The position numbers and the translations under genes were made by a program. From Steinernema hermaphroditum (lineage: Eukaryota > Nematoda > Chromadorea > Rhabditida > Steinernematidae): 64,000 nt of DNA. How positions within the stretch are numbered: the stretch's first letter is position 1; the number at the start of each line of letters is the position of its first letter. The notes beneath the pieces were generated by a model. It worked only from the letters and a program-made list of their open reading frames with translations, did not search any database and was not told the origin of the DNA. Where the stretch lies: contig CM059621.1 in the NCBI GenBank assembly GCA_030435675.1, positions 992,001 to 1,056,000 on the forward strand. Reading direction: 5' to 3'. Below are positions 1-10,562 of the stretch, one piece after another.

Positions 1-1
1 A

Positions 2-3000
2 ACATGGAAGAGGATCTCCGCCGTACTTTGCCTCGGAATGGTCATTTTGACGCTATTATCAATTGGATTCTTCGTAGCCATGCTCATTGTTGGAAACACC
101 AAATGTGATACTCAGCCTCCCAAGCCCCTGCCCACCCCTGGGAATCCTTACGAGTTCGTCATCTACGAAAACAAGACCAAGGTAAGCACATCTTTTATCG
201 TCTTCGAACTGTATTTTCGAAATTGTAGAGTGACGCCATCAGCGCCCAACTCATGGCGCACATCAACTCCACAAGAATCAGGGACAACATTCGCTGGTTG
301 GCGTCTGACGTCCACGTCTCTGGAACTCCAGAGAACATGGCAGTTATGGATAGATTGGCTGAAGAGTATCGGAAGTTAGGACTGAAGGTGGACGTTCGAG
401 AATACGAGGTGCTGCTCAGCTATCCGGACTACAGCGTTCCAAATACGATTGAACTGAAAACTGGGAAAGGATGGTGGCAGTTGTCGAATGGACTGGCAGA
501 GAGGTTGGGCCCGAAGGAGGCTAGGAAAGAGCAGGCAGATCCCAGGGCACTTCTGTATTTTAACGCCTATTCGGGAAATGGATCTGTGGAAGGGGAGATC
601 GTCTACGCGAACTACTGTCGAGATGAAGATTTCGCTGTGCTCATGAAGGTAAGCAGCTGATCTCATATTTTCATTAGTACAGGACCAAGAAATTAGGGCA
701 TAAAGCCGTTTCAACACCCCAGAATCTGGACTGTTCATTAAATGAAATAAACGCGGCTGCGCACGAATTCGCACGCTCTAGATACTAAAAGCCAAGTAGC
801 CCTGCGGACGGCAAGATTGGTGTTCAGAAAATAGGCTAAAAACCACTTAAAACTGTGAAGAAACGCAAGCATCCCCAGGGACATAGTGGTAGTAGACCGG
901 TTTGATCACAACTGTCTGTGTGGCTTATTGGGAACGCGTTTCGTTTATAAGCGAGCAGAGCCGGGTTCGATCCCCTTAGGGGTCCTTAATTTGTCTGGGT
1001 GTCTTACCCGGAAAAACATACACACAAACAGACCAACGGGCCCGTCGGTTCTCCGGAATATATTTCATCCAAAATATTCGTGATCCCAAAAGCTGAGACC
1101 TACGTAATTTCCTCAATAAGCTTCCATTAGAGCCTGTACCCTAAACTTCATGACTATTTCAGAAGGGAATCGACATCAAAACACGAATCGTCCTCTGCCG
1201 CTACGGTGACATCTTCCGCGGCGACAAAGCCAAGAACGCGCAGATGTACGGCGCTGTCGGTGTTATCATCTACACGGATCCACACGACTACGCACCCAAC
1301 TACGCAAAGGACCATCTCGCTTTTCCCGATCAGATCTGGATGCCGCCGAGTGGCGCGCAGCGAGGAAGTCTCCTCAAGGGTGACGGCGACCCACTGACAC
1401 CTTTCTACCCATCGAAAGAGTACACTTACCGTAGTGAAACGATCGATTCAATCAAGGAGCGCTCCGTGATTCCCGACGTGCCTGTCATGCCCATAGGCTA
1501 TCGAGATGCTGTCAAGATCATGGCCTCCCTGAACGGACCTGAAGTCACTGAATCTACTTGGCAGGGGGCCATGAATGCGACCTATCGATATACCGGTATT
1601 GCGACGTTCCGTCTTACCGTAAGAAGCAGCCTGGAGAAGAGGCTGATCAAGAACGTCATAGCCACGATGCCCGGTGCTGTGGAGCCCGATCGATGGGTGA
1701 TGTTCGGGAATCACGTCGATGCCTGGGTCAAGGGCTCAGTGGACCCGAACTCTGGAACTGCTGTGCTTCTTGAGATGGCTAGGGCTACGGTAGAAGTGGC
1801 TAATAAGACCGGCTGGCGACCTAGGAGGTCTCTAGTGTTCTGTCAGTGGGATGCCGAAGAATTTGGGCTTATTGGCTCTACTGAATACGTCGAGGAGTTC
1901 CTGAAGCCCCTCCAGCAGAGAGCCGTGGCCATGATCAATGTCGACAACATCAACGGAAACAACACCTTGTCCATCAAGGCTGTGCCTCTTCTCTACGAAT
2001 CCGTCGTCGATGCCGCTGGTAAAGTGGGTCATCCCAACCCGGAGGACGTCAAAAACGGTCGCCATACGCTTCTTGATGCGTGGAAGTTCTACGATCCTCA
2101 AGGACCACTTCCAGGCGATAAATCTGTCCCGTACATATCGGTTCCTGGGTCTGGTAGTGACTTTCAAGTATGTTGACCTCACCTTTTGTATCTTATTCTC
2201 TTATTTTAGAGATTCATATCTTACGTTGGAGTGCCGGTTGTGGACCTAAAAATGATCTGTGCTCCACAGTATACCTACATGCTTTATCACACCATGTACG
2301 AAACGCCTTGGCTCACTGAGAACTTGATTGATCCGTCGAATCAAGTCTTCGCCGCCGTCGGTCAAATGTGGCTCGAGTTGGGAAGGAATCTGGCCGATAG
2401 CGTGATCATACCCTTCAATGCCCATCACTACAGTACCATGCTGATCGATTTCGTCAGGCAGATGGATGCGAATTTGAGGAAAACGGGTGTCACCAACGTT
2501 ATGGGACAGGATTTCTATGGGAAGGCCATGCAGCATCTGAGTGTGGCTCTGGAGGATTTCGGCAATGCGGCGGACAGACTTCAGCATTATGTTTATGTAA
2601 GTTCTTTGCCATTTTGTGGGCGGAGGGTGAAGATGGGTCGTCTCTTGAGGGCTGATACTTCAAAGAATGCTAAAAGAAAGATTATCGACAGCACAGTAAA
2701 ATCTCCCATTCCAGGCCATCCACTCCGGCGAGAAAGGCGTCACAGTGCGTCAACTTGAACAGCTCAACTCCCGAATACAAATGCTGGAACGGGCCTTCAT
2801 CTCCGACCAAGGAATCTACCCAGAGCGCTCCTTTTACCGTCATGTCGTCTTCACCTCCAGCGAGATGAACGACTATGGTGGAGTGACGTTCGCCCTGATT
2901 ATGGATCCCGTCGAGAGATGGCTCCAATCCACCAACGACCACGAACGCGACCACTGGCTGAAAACGATCAAAATGGGATTCACCCGCCTACAGTACGCCA

Positions 3001-3044
3001 TAGAAAGTGCCACGTTGACTATCAAATTCGACTACGGGTTCTAG
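2..3044 (+). CDS. gcp-2: Glutamate carboxypeptidase II (NAALADase/FOLH1 family), 5' end outside window
   Basis: Type II membrane zinc exopeptidase of the M28 family that removes C-terminal glutamate from substrates such as N-acetyl-aspartyl-glutamate and folyl-polyglutamate. Five exons: 2-181, 229-648, 1163-2167, 2210-2596, 2715-3044, all with GT-AG joins in frame (773 visible residues; the human enzyme has 750, so little is missing). The frame is open to the window edge. A hydrophobic anchor lies around residues 10-32, then a Pro-rich stalk. The metal and catalytic residues of the family are visible: His in GNHVDAW, Asp in DPNSG, the Glu pair in WDAEEFG, Asp in INVDN and His in YHTMYET. The dimerisation region follows in exons 4-5. 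C. elegans has several paralogues; which one this is cannot be told here. Intron 2 carries a SINE-like insertion. No inactivating change is seen. Confidence 0.95.
741..1068 (+). repeat. tRNA-derived SINE-like element, copy 1
   Basis: Lies in intron 2 of the carboxypeptidase gene. It contains a pol III A-box-like TGGCTTATTGGG at 921-932 and a perfect B box GGTTCGATCCC at 964-974, followed by a tail with an ACACACAAACAGACCAACGG motif. Copy 2 at 6056-6425 matches it along nearly its whole length, and the tail recurs inverted at 52735-52900. Confidence 0.7.
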
Positions 3045-3150
3045 ACACTGCCTAGAACGATGCTTGTACATATAGGACGTCCAAATCTTGCCTTTACACT
3101 CTGTGTTCTTTCAAAGCTTTACACCAAATTTATTGTGATAATCCGGTTTT

Positions 3151-3156
3151 AATAAA
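3151..3156 (+). promoter_or_regulatory. Polyadenylation signal AATAAA of the carboxypeptidase gene
   Basis: A consensus AATAAA about 107 bases after the stop codon. The convergent rml-3 stop is at 3187, so the two 3' UTRs must nearly abut or overlap. Confidence 0.6.
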
Positions 3157-3186
3157 ACTGACACCATACGAATGAGTTATTATAAG

Positions 3187-4743
3187 TTAGCGGGGAAGAG
3201 TGGCCAGGTCAGGGTGCTTGGTGTCACGCTCGCTGATGATCAGCTCGTCCTTATTCTTGATGGGCCAGTCGACGTTGATCTCCTTGTCAAAGGGATTGAT
3301 TCCGTACTCGGTCTGCGGGTCGTAGACGGCTGAGCATTTGTAGACAACGTGAGCTCCTTCAGGGGACAAACACTGAAAGGAATATGTAACTTTTTGACAG
3401 CGGAAAAGTGGAAATTTTGATATAAGTATTAACACGTTGTACAGCTTCATGCTCAGCAATTATAATGCAGAATATAACAACTCGCTTGCAAATCGTTTGT
3501 GCTTTAGAACGCCGCTCCTTTTACTGTATGTATCTCTTATGGGACTGGACTAGATATGTATGTGGGATGTCTAAAAAGCGCATGGCTATTCTGGAATTCT
3601 TGATTGGGATTGTCTTCCCATTGGGTCAAGGATAAAGTAGCACAATACTCAAGCGAACAAGGTGCGCAGAAAGACATACAAACAGATACATTTCGAGTCT
3701 TGGCTAAAGTCTTTGTTAGGTAAGAGGTGATTCAGAACACATGTAAGCATGTCTTTCATCCGTATGGTATACGACCATCCAGGGAGTGGTACATCAGGAG
3801 ACGACCGAAATCCCAGCTCATCCGGAAGGAACGGTCCAGATCTCGGGGAGACGATCCAAATCTCAAGGGGAACAGTCGAAATCCCACAAGGGGACGGTCC
3901 AGATCCTAGGGGGACGGTGGAAATCCGCGAAAAAGGGGGACGGTTCAAATCCCAAAAAGGGATGGTTCAAATCCCAAGGGGGACGGTTTGCCTGAGGACG
4001 GATCCGAACACCGAACCAGAGATGGGCACGAACGGATTGAATCGGATCGGCTGGCCATTCAACTGGTCCGTGAGTCGGCTGAGTCAGCTGTCCAACCGGT
4101 TGATACGGATATGCGGTTGAGCCGTTGCCCTTCTCTGCCCCGGATCTTCTGACTGATTCCGATTCATTTCGACTTCTAGTCGGGTACATTTCTAGTAGCC
4201 ACCGCGTATCTTAGAGGGGCTGTGTACAGAATATTCTTTCGATATTTCGATATAGACAAATGATGTTGATATCTTTTGAAGAAATCTTCAAAACTTTGAA
4301 AGTAGGTACCTGGAAGCCATGAAGAAAACCGGCCGGGATCCAGAAGTTCGTCTTCGACTTCGAGTCGAGAACGACTCCATGCCACTTTCCAAAAGTCTTC
4401 GATCCCGGGCGCACATCAACAGCCACGTCAAAAATCTTGCCACTAACGACAGAAACGAGTTTTCCCATGCCAGGCTGGGAGTGAAGTCCACGAAGAACTC
4501 CGTACTTCGAGAAGGAGTGATTATCCTGAAGCCAAATCTATATAACCATATAACACCGGCCCGTACCTGCTTCATAACTTCGCTAAAACCAAGCATACTC
4601 GACCACTCCTCAACATTGTAAGATTCACAGAAAAATCCACGATCATCGGGGAACACTTTCGGACGGATAAGCTTCAAATCGGGAATCTCAGCAATAGATT
4701 CAATCTCGGGCTTGACGCGGCGGTCTACTTCGGGAATCGACAT
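3187..4743 (-). CDS. rml-3: dTDP-4-dehydrorhamnose 3,5-epimerase (RmlC family)
   Basis: Cytosolic cupin-fold epimerase of dTDP-rhamnose synthesis, the pathway nematodes use and link to cuticle and surface coat formation. Three exons on the minus strand: 4743-4567, 4525-4310, 3372-3187, giving 192 codons including... 192 residues plus stop, close to the usual 185. Exon 1 has the N-terminal LIRPKVFPDDRGFF strand; exon 2 carries the RGLHSQ motif with the catalytic His of RmlC, then GKLV and PAGFLHGF; exon 3 holds the YKCSAVYDPQTEYGI active-site segment and the C-terminal ISERD. Joins are in frame (MKQ|DNHS and HGFQ|CLSP). Intron 2 is unusually long (about 940 bp) and contains a minisatellite and a dispersed repeat. 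The gene converges on the carboxypeptidase gene. Confidence 0.93.
3785..3992. repeat. G-rich minisatellite in intron 2 of rml-3
   Basis: About ten imperfect copies of an 18-20 base unit of the form GGGGACGGTnnAAATCCnA, for example at 3896-3915 and 3962-3985. Units vary (GACGATCCAAATCTC, AACAGTCGAAATCCC), as in an ageing tandem array. Open frames across it are products of the periodicity, not genes. Confidence 0.85.
4015..4135 (+). repeat. Dispersed repeat, copy 1 (second copy at 26505-26605)
   Basis: The stretch with GAGATGGGCACGA, ATCGGATCGGCTG and ATGCGGTTGAGCCG matches the reverse complement of 26505-26605 with many shared words in the same order. It sits in intron 2 of rml-3 directly after the minisatellite. 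No coding capacity seen. Confidence 0.55.
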
Positions 4744-5054
4744 TGTTGAGAGTAACCGATGGAAGAGAGTGATCGGATGCGCCGATGGAAGTGGTGGCGA
4801 CCTTGACCGAGCGGGGAGATGTTTTTCGGGAGCGCGAGGCGGTGTTTTGACCTGATATTTAGAATAAACTGTATTGATCGCGGAATGCCAGCGTGATTCG
4901 CAACAGCGTCAACAATGGTACGGTTCGAAGGGCTCAGTGGACAATAACAATGCTTTGTTTACTCTAGATGCAATTTATCAGTTCCGTTAATCCGAAGTTA
5001 TTTTTGTCAGTGCAATACCGTGTCAAAGAAAATTGTTTTTATAATTGTTGGTGT
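4744..5054. other. 5' flank of rml-3
   Basis: No gene seen. It should contain the promoter of rml-3, but no motif can be named with confidence. Confidence 0.4.
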
Positions 5055-5395
5055 CCTTTTGAGCAGAGATGCCGACTCGGGTTGATTTCGCAATCCGATG
5101 ACCGTGAGACCGGACCGTCCGATGACCGTGAGGCCGGGCCGAGCCGACAATATATACTAGGGAAAATTTCGACCGTTCGCGAGGAGCGGTAATAAGGGCG
5201 CAGACGACGAGAGACAATTGACATACAGCGGCGAAGCAACGGGCATCCGATTTTCTCTCGTCGTCTGCTACCGCTCCCTGCGAACAGTCGGAATTTTCCC
5301 TAGTATATATAGCCGGCCCCGGCTCGGGTTTCACGAGCCGAGCTGACTCGGCTCAGAGGCTCAGGCCCAGTTGGCATCTCTGCTTTTGAGACAAA
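5055..5395. mobile_element. Long foldback element (non-autonomous DNA transposon-like)
   Basis: Imperfect palindrome. The left end GCAGAGATGCCGACTCGG is answered by CAGTTGGCATCTCTGC at the right end. The inner arm TACTAGGGAAAATTTCGACC (5156-5175) is mirrored by TCGGAATTTTCCCTAGTA, and GCGCAGACGACGAGAGA by TCTCTCGTCGTCTGC. There is no protein-coding capacity. Related inner arms occur at 19762-19885 and, weakly, at 21955-22010 and 62793-62840. Confidence 0.75.
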
Positions 5396-5623
5396 GTACG
5401 CATTATGTTTTCCTGCTTGTATCAAATAAAGGCATTGAGTGGAAGTTCGACAACAAAAATATTTCATAACATCAAATTTCGAGGAAAGAATCGACACCGT
5501 AAAGTACGAAAAATACATCTTTCAACATGGCTACACGCCTTAACATGATGTGAATCCACAACACTTTCATTTATATGCAGGAAAAGCATCATGGAATAGT
5601 GCGCTTCTTTCATCTTAAACTCA

Positions 5624-5686
5624 GAGATGTCGACTCGGGTTGATTTGGCAATCCGAGCCGAGCTCAGTTGGCATCTCTGTCTTAAA
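5624..5686. repeat. Short foldback repeat sharing ends with the 5055-5395 element
   Basis: It starts CAGAGATGTCGACTCGGGTT and ends CAGTTGGCATCTCTG, the same terminal inverted repeats as the larger element, but with only about 30 bases between. This suggests an internally deleted copy. Confidence 0.65.
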
Positions 5687-5699
5687 CCCTCAAATCCTT

Positions 5700-6040
5700 T
5701 CAAGAGAAAGTGACTCTTATCCCCAGCGATCAGTCGGGTTATCCACTCGCTCTCCCGTTCGTTCGAATGAGTTGAATGAGTGGTCATTCTCGACCGTCGT
5801 CGGTGGCGCAATGATCGCTTCGGCCTCTAGAAGACCTGAAAGCTGAAACTCTGAAGTCCGCCCAACCAGACTCTTCGCCTCTCTGACGCCCGCGCACACT
5901 GATGACATCGCCGTGTTCAACTCTGATGTGCCGAAGCCAGAAGAAGACCGGCGACTACGGACTGGCGATGACAATTTTTGTGCATATATGAGACGTCTCA
6001 AAGGTGTAAGCATTTGATACGAGAAATAATCTCGCGGAAC
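5700..6040 (+). repeat. Dispersed repeat family R3, copy 1
   Basis: Shares ordered blocks with 58340-58740 (GTGCATATATGAGAC, CCAGAAGAA, GCCCGCGCA) and with the reverse complement of 24640-25090 (GCGATCATTG, GAGCGAGTGGA). No intact frame. Probably a decayed transposon family. Confidence 0.6.
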
Positions 6041-6055
6041 TTTACCATATCGAGT

Positions 6056-6425
6056 TCCCCATTAATCAAGATAAACCCGGCTGCGCGCGAATTCGCGCCC
6101 TCCAGGTACTAAAAGCCAATTAGGTGCTCATGCAAATGGCTGAAGTTGGGGCCAAAAAACTGCAAAGCTAAGAAATACGCTAAAAACGGCACAAAAACTG
6201 TAAAGAAACGCAAAGCCTTGCGTCCCCAGAGATATGGTGGAAGTATAGCGTCAACGTCTGAACTGCTTGTGTGGCTCATTGCGAACGTGCTTCGTTTGTA
6301 AGCGGGCGGTGCTGGGTTCGGTTCCCCTCGGGGTCCTTATTCTGTGTGTGTGTTTTTCCGTGAGCACGGGTAAAACACACACACAAACAGACCAACGGAC
6401 CCGTCGGTTCTCCATTTATATATAG
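6056..6425 (+). repeat. tRNA-derived SINE-like element, copy 2
   Basis: Full-length match to 741-1068. A-box-like TGGCTCATTGCG at 6272-6283 and B-box-like GGTTCGGTTCC at 6315-6325 are followed by a hairpin tail (GTGTGTTTTTCCGTGAGCAC) and CAGACCAACGGACCCGTCGG. Confidence 0.7.
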
Positions 6426-8451
6426 GGGATTTCTCGATCTGCATTTCTCGTTGAGTTCATTTCTCAAAGATACAAGAAATAAAAAATGCCGGAAGAAAGC
6501 GTAGTTTTGAGGCTGTTTTTTTTTCAGCTCTTGGACACCTTTGCTCCAAAAAATACAGAATGTGTGCGTACTATTAAGACAGAAACATTTCCTGGAAATG
6601 CAGCTTTGTTGAGGTTCAAATTCCCACAAACGTCTTCTACGATTACGTTTTTGTGCGCTTGAATTTCCCTGTTCTATAAGTTAGTTAAACATACATGTTT
6701 GTTGTGGCAAACACAAGTTATTCTTCCTATTCATGTGTACTCGCTATGATCTACGGCTTTCTCTCTTGAAGATTTTCAAGAGTTGAATGAGGATTGTGAA
6801 CTTCTAAAAGTCGGTTTCCGGGACACGCACTTATGTGATCCTTTACCACTGTTATTTTCTTGGTTCAGCACCGTTTATTTTCACATTAGTTTAGAACTAC
6901 AATTTTCGAAGCAATCATCGCACAATGGTTGTACTACTTGCCTTGGTGAACAGTGGCTTGCAGGAGGAGCCAATTTCTCAGATTGTTATGAAAAATCGGA
7001 GGTGTGGGAGTGCCCGCATTTCTGATATTTTCTCAGTTCAAGTTCAATCCTATGAAAAAGTCTTTTTTGAAGTTTTTGCAAGAACTTTTTACAAAGTTTC
7101 TGCAAAAAAGGCACTTTTATTTATAAGATTTTGTTGCGTTACCTGCAAGTAGGAATGCACCCGGTCCGTCCCTACTTGCTAAGAAAACTCAGAGGTGTGA
7201 GAGTGCCTGCATTTCTGGTTTTCTCGTTGTGGTTTGAACACGGATCGAATCAGAATCAGCCAGAAGGTCCGGGAACAAGCTTCGCCTGGACGCAAATCTT
7301 TTTTTTTTTTACATGTTTCGTGGACACCACATTCTCGAATATATTTCTTACCATCCCCAATTCTGTGCCCTATGAACTAAAAGTCTCAGCCTGAAAAAGC
7401 CGTCGAAAAAGAGGACTTGTGGATATTGGGTAGTCCGTTTTTGCATATTCACGGATCTGTTCTTATTGTGAAATTTTATGGTGGGGTGATTTGAATTTTT
7501 GTACGGTTTGCGGGGGGGTTTTAGGGGGTGTGGAGTGGTGCGTTTTGGATGAAATTTTGGGGTAATGATCCTTAGGGAGGTAACTAAATTTTAATGAAAA
7601 AATTTTTTGGAAACGTTGATTGGAGTTAAAGATACGGTAGGTTTTAGGCAAATTTGAAAAAAAATCGATTTTTCTGTAGGAAAAAATCTTGCGGGTGTGG
7701 TTTTTGGTGCATATTGTAGAGCGTGAAAATGCGCATAAAGTCTATTGAGCAGATTTTGCTCAAAAAAATTAGAAAAAAGAAAAAAAAATATTTTCACAAA
7801 AAAATGACCTTCAATAAAAAGCCTAAGGATCTGTGGATTCACGTTTGTTCTGTGTGAGCTTGGTATCAAAAGAAAGCCCATTAAATTCCGCACACTTTGT
7901 CGTTGGGGATTTTGGAAATTCGAATTCCTCGCAGAGAAATCAACGAATTAAGTTTTAGTGCGGTTTTGGTTCAGTTTTGGTTCGGTGGATTGTGAAAGCG
8001 ATGCCACGGCTGATGGTGGGTCTCACCACGATTCGCCTGTGCCGCAGGGGCGTGTTGCGTGCGAACGAGCGAGCGAAGCGAGCGTCGACCTGTTGCGCAG
8101 TTGCTTTTCACTTTTTTTTTCAACATTTTACGTGAACCCAAAATTCCAGCGAGTTAACCTGTCGCGCAGCCCCCACCCAGGCTAGTCGCTCATTTGTCAG
8201 CGGTTTGATCGTATGTCCACCAAAGAGACTGGGAGACCGAAGATCATTGACCAGTGAGCATCCCCAACAAAACCACTTTGTTTTGTCCTTTGGATAAGCA
8301 AGGCATGACTAACCACTGTTCTTAAGTAGTATACCGATTTTCGTGAACAGTCGTAGTTTATATACAATCTGTTGTTTATGTCATTACGACCACACACATC
8401 TACTGTCATTCATTCAAAGATATGAATTTGTACCCATGAATCACTTACAAG
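6426..8451. other. AT-rich intergenic DNA without a recognised gene
   Basis: Low-complexity stretches dominate 7280-7900 (A and T runs, and a G-rich tract at 7509-7545). Frames here are short and have no recognisable domain. I see no gene. Confidence 0.5.
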
Positions 8452-8945
8452 GGAACGCTAAGATCGACGCGAGACTATTGGCAAACGGTAGGCCTAGGTG
8501 AGTGTATTAACACTGTAAAATACTAGGTGCCCTCGCCCAGTCACCAGCGAGAAAAAGAGATTTAAAGTTATGGCTATCGGATTATATACGACTATGGCGG
8601 AAGGAAATGCCCTTGTCAATATGGCGCAGTGGATAAGTCACCTGCCTTCCATGCCAGGTCATGTTCTAGGAGGTCACGGGTTCGAACCCCCGAACCATTC
8701 TTTCTTTTTCATTCCACTTCACAACATATGAAAGGGGAAGGGAAACATTTTTACGGGAAATAACTGTTCAGAGTGATCCTCACTGATAGCAAAGTACTTT
8801 ACGGCGTTGTAAAACCTGTACGCCACGGTAAATGTTGCGTGGAATATAGCACTGGCCAGTTGTAGGGTCCGTTAAGAGCGCGATAACTGCTTTTCAAACA
8901 TTGTGTTTGCTTACCGTTTGCCAATAGTCCATCTTAGCGTAACAT
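8452..8945. mobile_element. Terminal-inverted-repeat element enclosing a tRNA-like sequence
   Basis: The left end ACGCTAAGAT with ACTATTGGCAAACGGTAGGC is mirrored at the right by TTACCGTTTGCCAATAGT and ATCTTAGCGT. The element is about 490 bp, lacks a transposase frame, and holds the tRNA-like block at 8615-8697. Its size and structure fit a MITE. Confidence 0.7.
8615..8697 (+). repeat. tRNA-like (pseudo-tRNA/SINE head) sequence
   Basis: A box TGGCGCAGTGG at 8622-8632, and a perfect B box within CGGGTTCGAACCCC at 8677-8690. The acceptor ends do not pair and the T stem is poor, so a working tRNA is unlikely. It lies inside the 8452-8945 element. Confidence 0.55.
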
Positions 8946-9420
8946 GATTGACCCTTCCCTTGTTAGTTTGCGCGGGCGTTGAAGGAAGAGGTATCTACGT
9001 ATCTAACCGTCAATATAGTTACAGTAATCATAACCATTTCTTCTTGGCAGAACGTTGGAATTACGGTACTTGAAGGTGCACAATACTTAAACGACGTTCC
9101 TATCGCCATTTGTGCCTACGCGTCGTGCTTTTCTGTATCCACGTGTCGGTTGTTGTCACCCTTTTTGAAAGAGGTTTAATTAGTCAAGTTGAGGTCGGCC
9201 AAGTCACTCATTATTGCGGCGACACCACTCATCAGGACTGGGTTCAAACGCCAAAACAACACAATTGTATCCTCAAACAACATTTACACAAAGACGGACC
9301 ATGAATTTACGTTCATGTACCTGAGCCTACCGCTTTGTACCGTCTGTCGATACCACAGCTTTCGTCATTCGACGCCACCTTCTACGCTTCTAATAATATG
9401 CCTTAGTCACTCTACTTCTC

Positions 9421-10395
9421 ATGCCTGAACCGTACGACTCACTCTACAACCGTATCCTCGACGCCACTGCCCTCATTCACATGCCCGTCAAGGTGTTCAC
9501 TATGGTCATCGTCTTCCGGCACACACCGCCCAACATGCGCTATTCGTCCCTCTTCTTGATCAACGGTCTAATCTGGAACTTTGCCGCCAACATCATCTTC
9601 ACTTTTGTGCACGTTTATCCGCAGTTCCCGGCTGAGTGCTTTCGCATCGAAGGCATACTCGGATCGGTGAACAACGAACTCCTTGCCCATGTCCTATTCC
9701 TTCTGATCTTGGCCTGTGTCATAAACTGCATTCTCGCCTTGACTATGACCTTCGCCTATCGCTATTTCCTCTTTCTCTACTCCAGCTACATGAAGCCGCG
9801 GAACTCATTTATCATTGGAGGGGTTATCCACGCTACCGCCATCGTAGTTACAGTAATTATATACTTCTACTGGATGATTATGGTGGATAAGTACCCGGAC
9901 GATGAGCTGCCGGAGTTTCCCAGGTCAGTGTTCTGCTTTAAACCCTATGGATGGGAGAAAACGCTGGCGGTTTTCGCGTTCCTGGCCGCTGTGGGCTTAG
10001 CCGTCTTCGCTGCTTTGCTTTTCACGTTTCTGTTGCTGAGAAACATTGCGAATGAGGAGGGCAAGATGCACAAGAAGAAGCTAGACAACCACAGACGAAT
10101 CCTGATCACTCTGATCTCTATAACCACCATTCCTTTTGTTTTCGCTGCTTTGCCGCTTGTAATCATCGTCGCCACAATCTATGAACCCCATCTCCCCTTC
10201 GCCAAGGAGATCTTCGTCATTTGTATTGTTATCTTGGCCAATCATGGCACTCTGTATGCCATCGCCCTGATCATAGCGCTGAAGCCCTATCGACAAGCTA
10301 TCAAGAGTGTGATATTGAAAATGTTCGGTGTTAAGCCTATTAACAGCTCCGTTGTTTCGAAAGCTTTCTTTACGACCAGAATAACCATGGGATGA
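9421..10395 (+). CDS. Nematode 7TM chemoreceptor (Str superfamily, Srh/Sri/Srd-like), single exon
   Basis: A 324-residue seven-helix receptor of the nematode-specific kind expressed in chemosensory neurons. Hydrophobic segments lie at about residues 20-32, 43-65, 84-110, 125-150, 177-202, 222-250 and 262-282. Str-superfamily features are visible: a conserved Cys-Phe-Arg after an extracellular PQFPAE stretch, and a PYRQA motif just after TM7. It has no intron, unlike most C. elegans members, but matches the other intronless receptors in this window. The frame starts at ATG 9421 and ends at TGA 10393-10395. A related partial gene starts at 63174. The ligand is unknown. The exact subfamily is uncertain without a profile search. 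Confidence 0.88.
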   Translation: MPEPYDSLYNRILDATALIHMPVKVFTMVIVFRHTPPNMRYSSLFLINGLIWNFAANIIFTFVHVYPQFPAECFRIEGILGSVNNELLAHVLFLLILACVINCILALTMTFAYRYFLFLYSSYMKPRNSFIIGGVIHATAIVVTVIIYFYWMIMVDKYPDDELPEFPRSVFCFKPYGWEKTLAVFAFLAAVGLAVFAALLFTFLLLRNIANEEGKMHKKKLDNHRRILITLISITTIPFVFAALPLVIIVATIYEPHLPFAKEIFVICIVILANHGTLYAIALIIALKPYRQAIKSVILKMFGVKPINSSVVSKAFFTTRITMG

Positions 10396-10562
10396 AAGAT
10401 AAATGAGTGTAATGTGTTGGCTGGAAGACCTGTCAAGAAAGTCGAGAGATAAGCGTGTATTTTACCTCTTTAGGCATTGATCTCTCTGTCTATTCGTCCA
10501 GTACCACACGAACTTAGTGCTTAATACTCGTATATTTAAAAAGGGATCATAAAACGGCGACT

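Noticed and set aside
3749..4120. Overlapping open frames in the rml-3 intron
   Set aside because: They run across the minisatellite in several frames at once; the repeat period explains the openness, and the intron joins flanking exons cleanly.
8615..8697. Functional tRNA-Gly (TCC)
   Set aside because: The anticodon-like loop is present, but the ends do not form an acceptor stem, the variable region is too long, and it sits inside an inverted-repeat element.
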